Shown here: positions 1 to 6,585 of the stretch, piece after piece
Numbering within the stretch: the stretch's first letter is position 1
How the letters are laid out: each line of letters starts with the position of its first letter
Program-made: the position numbers and the translations under genes
Assembly (NCBI GenBank): GCA_023431205.1
Contig: JAEYXQ010000150.1
Span: forward strand, 1-6,585
DNA length: 6,585 nt
Source of the DNA: Pseudomonadota bacterium
Lineage (GTDB): Bacteria; Pseudomonadota; Alphaproteobacteria; Rhizobiales; Devosiaceae
Direction: 5' to 3'
The notes under the pieces: model-generated
What the model saw: the letters and a program-made list of their open reading frames with translations, nothing else
Told to the model about the DNA's origin: nothing
Databases searched by the model: none

Positions 1-365
1 GGGGAGGTCGCTCTTTCCCTGGGCTCGAGGGTGGTCCGCTCAGGTTCGGCGAGGATGGAAACCTTCCATCCCCCTGTCCGAAATGGAGTCGTCGCACCCC
101 GTTCTAAAATCCCGGCGCCCCGAGGCGAGTGACGTCTCGTTATTTATTCATTCCAGAGGCGGCATCGCCTCGGGGCCCCGCTCCTCCCTCAACCGACGGT
201 GGCCCCGGCGGGCGAAGCCGCATGCCTGCCTCTTCCCCCGGCCAAAACCCTCCCCATATATCCTCGTGAACGGAGCGCGCCGCACCAGCGGGCGTTCCAG
301 AAACGACGCTTCCGCCGTGGTGCCGGTGCTTCGGGCCGACCCGCGGGCGAGACAAGGAGAGTTGC
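1..365. other. Non-coding region upstream of clpB
   Basis: No reading frame here gives a recognisable protein. Frame 1 is open from the window edge to a TGA at 130-132 and frame 2 is open from the edge into clpB, but neither translation resembles a known family, so a 3' end of an upstream gene can neither be shown nor excluded. Visible structure consists of a perfect 8-bp inverted repeat at 53-71 (GGATGGAA, loop ACC), a 6-bp hairpin at 156-171 (GAGGCG, loop GCAT), a short AT-rich patch near 138-152, and the promoter candidate at 230-259. Neither hairpin is followed by a T tract on either strand, so they are not typical intrinsic terminators. Confidence 0.5.
230..259 (+). promoter_or_regulatory. 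Candidate RpoH (sigma-32) heat-shock promoter of clpB
   Basis: CTCTTCCC at 230-237 and CCCCATAT at 252-259 resemble a heat-shock promoter. The -10 matches the classical CCCCATNT form completely. The -35 keeps the CNCTT part of the alphaproteobacterial CNCTTGAA form but lacks the usually important G. Between the -35 and the CCATAT core lie 16 bases, a normal spacing. Transcription would start near 266, giving a leader of about 100 nt before the clpB ATG. ClpB is a classic RpoH-regulated gene, which supports the reading. The imperfect -35 keeps confidence moderate. Confidence 0.45.
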
Positions 366-2972
<2,607 letters not shown>

Positions 2973-2979
2973 CACAATC

Positions 2980-3010
2980 GGGGAGGGCCCAGCGGCCCTC
3001 CCTTTCGTTT
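2980..3010 (+). terminator. Intrinsic terminator after clpB
   Basis: A perfect 9-bp GC-rich stem (GGGAGGGCC at 2981-2989 with GGCCCTCCC at 2994-3002) closes a CAGC loop and is followed by TTTCGTTT. It begins about eight bases after the clpB TAA. This is a textbook Rho-independent terminator and separates clpB from the next gene. Confidence 0.88.
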
Positions 3011-3039
3011 AAGCGCAACCGGTCCGCCGCTCATGGCTT

Positions 3040-3064
3040 TCTCCTCCGAAGCAATGCGAGGAGA
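3040..3064 (+). promoter_or_regulatory. Possible SD-sequestering hairpin of the copper-protein gene
   Basis: The Shine-Dalgarno GAGGAGA at 3058-3064, five bases before the ATG at 3070, is exactly complementary to TCTCCTC at 3040-3046, with an 11-base loop between. If the transcript includes 3040, the ribosome binding site can be folded into a 7-bp stem. Whether this regulates translation is inference. Purine-rich SDs can find pyrimidine-rich partners by chance. Confidence 0.45.
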
Positions 3065-3069
3065 TCGTC

Positions 3070-3405
3070 ATGCCGCACCACGCCGAACCCGCCATGCAGG
3101 AGTGCATCACCGCCTGCCTCGACTGCTACCAGACCTGCACGTCCATGGCGATGAACCACTGCCTGATGCTCGGCGGCGAGCACGTCGCCAAGGACCACTT
3201 CACCCTGATGATGGCCTGTGCCGAAATGTGCCGCACCTCGGCGCACTTCATGCTGATCGGCAGCCCGCACCACAAGCACACCTGCGCCCTATGCGCCGAG
3301 ATCTGCGACCAGTGCGCCGATGACTGCGAACGTCTGGGCGACATGGACGACTGCGTCGCCGCCTGCCGCGCCTGTGCCGAAAGCTGCCGCCGCATGGCCG
3401 CCTGA
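3070..3405 (+). CDS. Four-helix-bundle copper-storage protein (DUF326/Csp family)
   Basis: The product has 111 residues and 16 cysteines (positions 12, 16, 19, 23, 31, 50, 54, 72, 75, 79, 82, 86, 95, 99, 102, 106). Most fall in repeated CxxxC or CxxC spacing on predicted amphipathic helices, which is the hallmark of the DUF326/Csp proteins. In characterised members the cysteines line the core of a four-helix bundle and hold many Cu(I) ions, with tetramer assembly. There is no signal peptide or Tat motif: the N-terminus is MPHHAEPAMQEC. It therefore resembles the cytosolic Csp3 type rather than the exported Csp1 type. Extra His residues (3, 4, 30, 38, 43, 59, 67, 68, 70) may help load metal. 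The ATG is supported by GAGGAGA five bases upstream. It lies between two terminators and is probably transcribed alone. I could see no clear CueR- or CsoR-type operator or sigma-70 promoter in the short upstream gap. Family is near certain; copper storage as the in vivo role is inferred. Confidence 0.92.
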   Translation: MPHHAEPAMQECITACLDCYQTCTSMAMNHCLMLGGEHVAKDHFTLMMACAEMCRTSAHFMLIGSPHHKHTCALCAEICDQCADDCERLGDMDDCVAACRACAESCRRMAA

Positions 3406-3413
3406 CAGCGACT

Positions 3414-3439
3414 CCGCCCTTGCCGTTGCGCGAGGGCGG
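3414..3439 (+). terminator. Terminator-like hairpin after the copper-protein gene
   Basis: CCGCCCTTGC (3414-3423) pairs with GCGAGGGCGG (3430-3439) through ten base pairs including one G-T wobble, with a six-base loop CGTTGC. It starts nine bases after the TGA stop. The following TGTTATCCT is only weakly T-rich, so termination may be partial and the downstream gene could receive read-through. Confidence 0.6.
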
Positions 3440-3477
3440 TGTTATCCTGAACAAACAGGGAACATGCTGAGGTGAGG

Positions 3478-3812
3478 ATGACGGACCGGATCGACTATCT
3501 CGAGTTTCCCTCCACTGACCGCGCCCAGACCGGCGGCTTTTTCCAGGCGGCGTTCGGCTGGGGCATCGTCAGCTACGGGCCGGCCTATGACGGACTCGAA
3601 AGGGCAGGGATCGATGGCGGGATCGATCAGTCCGACACCCGCGTCGCTGCCACCATGGCGATAATCCGCACCGAGGATCTCGACCATGCCGAGCGAAGGG
3701 TGCGGGCCGCCGACGGGGTGATCACCCGCGCGCAGTTCGATTTTCCCGGTGGCCGGCGCATTTCCGCGAGCCGGGCGGCAACGAACTCGCGGCCTATGTC
3801 GCGCGCGAATAA
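3478..3812 (+). pseudogene. VOC (glyoxalase/bleomycin-resistance fold) family protein, frameshifted
   Basis: The first 94 codons encode the start of a small VOC-superfamily protein: MTDRIDYLEFPSTD, then FFQAAFGWGIVSYGP, and FDFPGGRR near the end. The normal C-terminal strand follows in another frame: HFREPGGNELAAYVARE and a TAA at 3810-3812. Relatives usually read GGRRFHF, then a D/E-P-x-G-NEL motif, so the data fit loss of four bases (a TTCC-like unit) near 3757-3761. The conserved Glu of GNEL, a usual metal ligand in this fold, is cut off by the shift. Read without repair, the frame runs to 3870 with an unrelated tail and overlaps the convergent peptidase gene. Repaired, it ends five bases short of that gene's stop, which supports the repair. 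I prefer ATG 3478, with TGAGG at 3468-3472 five bases upstream, over GTG 3472. Substrate is unknown. Sequencing error is a real alternative to a true pseudogene. Confidence 0.8.
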
Positions 3813-3817
3813 CGCCG

Positions 3818-5782
3818 CTACTGCGCGGCGACCTGAACCGGGGCGGGTTCGCGCGTCATCAGGTCGTTGATCTGGGCGATGGTCTGCTGGAACTGCGCCT
3901 GGTGCTGCTGGGGCAGCACATTGTCCTTGGGCAGCTTGACGCTGAGCGGGTCGACCAGGTTGCCGTTGATCTTGATCTCGAAGTGCAGATGCGGGCCGGT
4001 GGACTGGCCGGTCGAGCCGACATAGCCGATGACCTGGCCCTGGCGCACGCGGTCGCCGACGCCGAGCCCGTCGACATAGCGTGACAGGTGCCCATAGGCG
4101 GTCTCGTAGCCGTTGACGTGCTGGATTTCGATCTTGTTGCCGTAGCCGGACTGCCACTTGTAGTAGCTGATGATCCCATCGCCCGAAGCGTAGATCGGGG
4201 TGCCGCTGCGGGCGGCGAGGTCGACGCCGGTGTGGAGCCGCCGCGACTTGAAAATCGGGTGGATACGGTATCCGAAGCGCGAGCGGAGCGTCCCGCCGCC
4301 CTCGAGCGGCCGGCGGTTGAGGAAGCGCTTACCGGTCTCGCCATTGGTGTCGTAGAAGTCGACGGTGCCGTCCGGGGTGACGAAGCGGTAGAATTGCCGG
4401 GCGGTCGAGCCCAGCGTCAGCCCGACATAGAGCAGTTCGCTGCGGCCGGCCTCGTCGGGCGGGGTCTGAAGGATCTCGATGCTGTCACCGGCCGCAATGC
4501 GGTTGGTCATGTCGACGTCATAGGCGAACATGCCGATGATGCGTTCGATGGTGTCGTCGTCGAGGTCGTGCTTGCGGCCGGTTTCCCAGATCGAGCGGTA
4601 GACGCTGGGCAGGTTGGCGACGTTGATCTCTTCGGTGTCTTCCTCGGGGAAGACGATGTCGGGCGGCGCGAGGCCCAGCACATACTGGCCCTTGTCGGTC
4701 AGCGCGACGGTGGCGCGGTGGACGTCGGTGTCGTTGGCCTCGTCGTGGAGGTAGATGCTGAGCCGATAGGGCACCAGCGTGTCCGAATTCCGCGATGGGC
4801 CGTAAAGGATGCGCAGGCGCGCGCCCACCGGCAGCACCACCGAGGGGTAGACATTGTGGATGGCGCTGGCGATCGCCATCACCGTGCCGTTGCTGAAGCC
4901 GTTCTTGCGCAGCACCTCGGCGAGTTCGGTGTCCTCCTTGATGGTGAGGATGCGCTCGGAGCGCCCGAGCATGCCTGCGCTAGCGACGGTGGTCTTGGGC
5001 ACCACGGTGACGTTCTCGGCAATCCCGCCTGAAGGGGCGCCGGGCGACAGGCCCAGATCGCGCAGCGAAGGACCGATTGCTGCATAGGCGAGCGCCGGGG
5101 CGTCGCCGGCAATGTCGAAGTCGGAGCCGACAATGCCGCGAACGAAGTCGGCGGCGCTCTGGTCCGAGATAGCGCGTGGCGGCACGAAGCTCATCGGCAT
5201 CGCCGCGACGTTGACCGCCACCTCGCCTTCCACCTCGGCGCCATAGACCTCGGTCGAGATATCGAGGCTGCTGGCCGACGCGGTCATCGGGGCGGTGGCA
5301 TTGAGGATGGCGACCGGATCATAGGCGGGGATGTCTTCGGCGAGCGAAGTCGGCGCGGTGGCGAGGGTGGCGCGGATGCGCACGAAGGGCTGGTTGCGGA
5401 TGATGTCGCGCCCATCGGCGGTGTCGCGGATCGAGGCCTCGATCACTTCGCGGTCGGAGCGGGTGGCCGCGATCGGGCGAATGCGCGGCGACTTGGCAAA
5501 CATGTCGGTCGGGGCGCGCTGCTCGGTCTCGGCGCTGGCGAGCTGCAGCGCCTTGTAGGCGGTCGAGAAGGTGTCTTCGCCCTGGAAGGAGACATAAAGT
5601 GCCGCGCCCATCAGCAGCACGCTGGTCAGGCCGGTCATCACCGTGCCGGTGAGCCAGGCAAAGCTGAGCTCGCGTCCGTGGGGAATGTCGCCGTCGGTCG
5701 ACTGCAGTGTCAGCGGCGCGCTGTCCTCAAAGCCGGCCGAGCGCAGCAAAGCGAGGTGGCGATGTCGTTGCGCTGCGTTCAA
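3818..5782 (-). CDS. Membrane-anchored M23 family metallopeptidase (peptidoglycan endopeptidase, MepM-like)
   Basis: The 654-residue product is a zinc peptidoglycan endopeptidase of the LytM/M23 group, expected to cleave cross-links in the periplasm. Residues 1-40 are hydrophilic, about 42-66 form one transmembrane helix (FAWLTGTVMTGLTSVLLMGA onward), and the rest should be periplasmic. About 70-265 is an Ala/Asp/Glu-rich linker of no recognised fold. About 277-330 (ILTIKEDTELAEVLRKNG to VLPVGARLRILYG) is a LysM/OapA-like domain as in MepM. The M23 domain covers about 495-615. Zinc ligands are His517 and Asp521 (HTGVD) and His600. Catalytic histidines are His565 (YGHL) and His598 (GPHLHFE). 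All are present, so the enzyme should be active. The start is TTG with AAGGA seven bases upstream. An in-frame TAG lies directly before that SD, and the ATG overlapping the SD is out of frame. The length exceeds E. coli MepM because of the linker. The family call is secure; the exact bond cut is inferred. Confidence 0.95.
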   Translation of the reverse strand: MNAAQRHRHLALLRSAGFEDSAPLTLQSTDGDIPHGRELSFAWLTGTVMTGLTSVLLMGAALYVSFQGEDTFSTAYKALQLASAETEQRAPTDMFAKSPRIRPIAATRSDREVIEASIRDTADGRDIIRNQPFVRIRATLATAPTSLAEDIPAYDPVAILNATAPMTASASSLDISTEVYGAEVEGEVAVNVAAMPMSFVPPRAISDQSAADFVRGIVGSDFDIAGDAPALAYAAIGPSLRDLGLSPGAPSGGIAENVTVVPKTTVASAGMLGRSERILTIKEDTELAEVLRKNGFSNGTVMAIASAIHNVYPSVVLPVGARLRILYGPSRNSDTLVPYRLSIYLHDEANDTDVHRATVALTDKGQYVLGLAPPDIVFPEEDTEEINVANLPSVYRSIWETGRKHDLDDDTIERIIGMFAYDVDMTNRIAAGDSIEILQTPPDEAGRSELLYVGLTLGSTARQFYRFVTPDGTVDFYDTNGETGKRFLNRRPLEGGGTLRSRFGYRIHPIFKSRRLHTGVDLAARSGTPIYASGDGIISYYKWQSGYGNKIEIQHVNGYETAYGHLSRYVDGLGVGDRVRQGQVIGYVGSTGQSTGPHLHFEIKINGNLVDPLSVKLPKDNVLPQQHQAQFQQTIAQINDLMTREPAPVQVAAQ

Positions 5783-5787
5783 CGCCG

Positions 5788-5795
5788 CATCCTTC
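5788..5795 (-). promoter_or_regulatory. Ribosome binding site deciding the TTG start of the M23 gene
   Basis: On the minus strand the sequence reads TAG AAGGA TGCGGCG TTG AAC. AAGGA is a good Shine-Dalgarno with seven bases to the TTG at 5782. The ATG that overlaps the SD opens a frame that stops after three codons (Met-Arg-Arg), with its TGA overlapping the TTG. TTG is therefore the best-supported start. Confidence 0.7.
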
Positions 5796-5839
5796 TAGAC
5801 GTCCGAATAGTGCAAGCTTCCCCCGAAGCGGGCCGGTCT

Positions 5840-5874
5840 TGCGCCGGCACCAACGCCGCGTGGCGTCCGGCGCA
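5840..5874. repeat. Bulged long palindrome upstream of the M23 gene
   Basis: TGCGCCGG (5840-5847) pairs perfectly with CCGGCGCA (5867-5874). Inside, ACGCC (5853-5857) pairs with GGCGT (5862-5866) around a GCGT loop. The arms stack except for a CACCA bulge (5848-5852). No T tract follows on either strand. Possible roles are a 5'-leader structure of the M23 transcript, a protein-binding palindrome, or one copy of a dispersed palindromic element. Confidence 0.6.
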
Positions 5875-6146
5875 CCCTACGCATGCGCGGAATCCGAAGC
5901 AATGGCCTGAGGCGTATCGGGGAGGAATGCGGCAAAACTGGGAGAATCCCGCGCACGCGTATGGCGCGCGCGAGCAGGGCCGACGAAAAAGTCGGCGTTC
6001 CCGTCCGGGAGGGCTTGAACGCAGGGCGGGAGGCACCATCTATCGTCTACCGGCGGGGAGCCGCGGAAACTCTGGCAAGTCAGTCGAGTTTTCCACACCG
6101 GCCCGGTGCACGGAACGGCAAAAGTCGTTTTCGTTGCGATAGGGAG

Positions 6147-6175
6147 TTTACAGCCGTCAGGCTCCACCCTATAAC
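6147..6175 (+). promoter_or_regulatory. rRNA operon promoter P1 (sigma-70 type)
   Basis: TTTACA (6147-6152), a 17-base spacer and TATAAC (6170-6175) match the housekeeping consensus at 5 of 6 positions in each element, with ideal spacing. The bases after the -10 (CCGCTC) form a GC-rich discriminator, a feature of stringently controlled stable-RNA promoters. A start near A6182 is expected. It points toward the rRNA leader. Confidence 0.72.
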
Positions 6176-6260
6176 CCGCTCATCGCTGAAGAGCGCGGCG
6201 CCACCAAGTGCCGGCAACGCAGCAAACCACTGAAGCGGAAGTGTAATTTTCGGTTTCAGG

Positions 6261-6295
6261 TTTTCGAATTTCGGATCAAGAACGAAGATCGAAAA
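6261..6295. repeat. Inverted repeat and AT-rich block upstream of P2
   Basis: TTTTCGA at 6261-6267 is the exact reverse complement of TCGAAAA at 6289-6295, 21 bases apart. Further TTTTCG/TTTCGG motifs occur at 6247-6252 and 6269-6274. The right arm lies about ten bases upstream of the P2 -35, where UP elements and activators of rRNA promoters bind. The function is inferred from position only. Confidence 0.4.
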
Positions 6296-6302
6296 TAGGG
6301 TG

Positions 6303-6331
6303 TTGACAGACGGAAACGTCTCGAATACAAC
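6303..6331 (+). promoter_or_regulatory. rRNA operon promoter P2 (sigma-70 type)
   Basis: A perfect TTGACA -35 (6303-6308), a 17-base spacer (6309-6325) and TACAAC (6326-6331) form a strong housekeeping promoter. The discriminator CCGCC is GC-rich, and a start near A6337-A6338 is expected. From the -10 onward, TACAACCCGCCAA shares 10 of 13 positions with TATAACCCGCTCA of P1, so the two promoters look like duplicated cores 156 bp apart. The spacer contains an inverted repeat at 6308-6321 (AGACG, GAAA, CGTCT). Confidence 0.82.
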
Positions 6332-6337
6332 CCGCCA

Positions 6338-6585
6338 ACGTTGACGACGCGAGCGCTTGCCGCTCCCACTGATCAGCGGCTTCTGACAGGGCAGACGATC
6401 TGCCGGGCAACCGGAGATAAGATCGTGTTCCCTTAAAGAACGTGGAGACATCGATCTCCGACGACGTCCTGACCCTTTATGGGCATGTGAGGTCGGCTCT
6501 TTGACATTGTGAAGATTGAAGAAAGAGAAACGTGGACGGCGAGGTTCTTGCGAACGGAAGCCGGGAGCGATCCTGGTGGACGTTG
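6338..6585 (+). other. 5' leader of a ribosomal RNA operon (pre-16S)
   Basis: This is the transcribed leader expected ahead of 16S rRNA; the mature 16S start is not reached in the window. It contains consecutive simple hairpins: GCCGCT/AGCGGC (6359-6380), GGCAGA-CGA-TCTGCC (6390-6404), GGAGA/TCTCC (6444-6459), GTTC-TTGC-GAAC (6544-6555) and CCGGGA-GCGA-TCCTGG (6561-6576), the last with a GNRA-type loop. The segment from about 6496 to 6545 resembles rrn leaders of Hyphomicrobiales as I remember them. A similar boxA block can also precede 23S in the spacer, but the two promoters upstream and the absence of tRNA genes favour the operon start. Confidence 0.75.
6496..6507 (+). promoter_or_regulatory. 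boxA rRNA antitermination site
   Basis: GCTCTTTGACAT matches the bacterial boxA core (TGCTCTTTA in E. coli), where NusB-NusE and other Nus factors load onto nascent rRNA to prevent Rho termination. Its position, about 160 bases downstream of the P2 start and in the pre-16S leader, is as expected. Confidence 0.75.

Larger units (their letters stand above)
5783..6146. other. Intergenic region between the M23 gene and the rrn promoters
   Basis: This stretch should hold the minus-strand promoter of the M23 gene, but I found no convincing -35/-10 pair there. Short open frames on both strands have arginine/proline/cysteine-rich translations with no family resemblance and are treated as chance. Visible structure includes the bulged palindrome at 5840-5874, the palindrome CGCATGCG at 5880-5887 and a hairpin at 5979-5996 (GCCGAC, loop GAAAAA, GTCGGC). 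Confidence 0.6.

Noticed and set aside
3472..3870. 132-residue version of the VOC gene starting at GTG 3472 and ending at 3870
   Set aside because: The last third does not resemble the family and overlaps the convergent M23 gene. The expected C-terminus is found in the adjacent frame, and ATG 3478 has the better-spaced SD.
4088..5032. 314-residue open frame on the plus strand opposite the M23 gene
   Set aside because: Antisense shadow: Val/Asp/Gly-rich low-information translation with no recognisable domain, lying wholly within a solid coding gene.
5979..5996. Hairpin GCCGAC-GAAAAA-GTCGGC considered as a terminator
   Set aside because: The A/T run is in the loop and not after the stem, and no gene ends beside it on either strand.
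5779..6039. 86-residue minus-strand frame whose stop overlaps the M23 start
   Set aside because: Arg/Pro/Cys-rich translation, no good SD and no recognisable motif. The TTGA overlap with the M23 start is suggestive, but alone is not enough to call a gene.
6015..6046. Possible third rrn promoter (TTGAAC with a TATCGT)
   Set aside because: The spacing is 20 bases and the -10 is poor. Far weaker than P1 and P2.
5883..6233. 116-residue plus-strand frame across P1
   Set aside because: It spans a strong rRNA promoter and has a compositionally random Arg/Ser-rich translation.
6080..6451. 123-residue minus-strand frame across both rrn promoters and the leader
   Set aside because: The region is explained by promoters and rRNA leader, and the translation resembles no family.

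Overview
The window is GC-rich chromosomal DNA that looks like an alphaproteobacterium, most likely in the Hyphomicrobiales (Rhizobiales). A Devosia-like lineage is my guess. The main support is the 3' end: a boxA-type CTCTTTGACATTGTGAAG stretch followed by GAAACGTGGACGGCGA closely resembles rRNA operon leaders I know from that order. The protein sequences (ClpB and an M23 peptidase with a LysM-like domain) are also alphaproteobacterial in character.

Layout from left to right. Positions 1-365 hold no convincing gene, but contain a heat-shock-type promoter candidate and the clpB ribosome binding site. Positions 366-2972 (+) encode a complete ClpB disaggregase, ended by a good intrinsic terminator. 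Positions 3070-3405 (+) encode a 111-residue protein with 16 cysteines, a four-helix-bundle copper-storage protein, whose Shine-Dalgarno can pair with an upstream anti-SD and which is followed by a terminator-like hairpin. Positions 3478-3812 (+) hold a small VOC/glyoxalase-fold gene that looks frameshifted by a 4-base deletion. It converges, with a 5-base gap, on a 654-residue membrane-anchored M23 endopeptidase on the minus strand (3818-5782, TTG start). From about 6147 to the end lies the control region of a ribosomal RNA operon reading rightwards: two tandem sigma-70 promoters, a structured leader and boxA. The 16S gene itself must begin just outside the window.

The genes do not form one pathway. 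ClpB (protein disaggregation) and the copper-storage protein (metal buffering) are stress-related neighbours but are separated by a terminator. The M23 enzyme is a cell-wall hydrolase divergently arranged against the rrn operon. I saw no mobile element, CRISPR array, tRNA or phage gene, and no clear novel multi-gene system. The most interesting signals are regulatory: the duplicated rrn promoter core, the inverted repeat inside the second promoter's spacer, the possible SD-masking hairpin before the copper protein, and a bulged palindrome before the peptidase gene.
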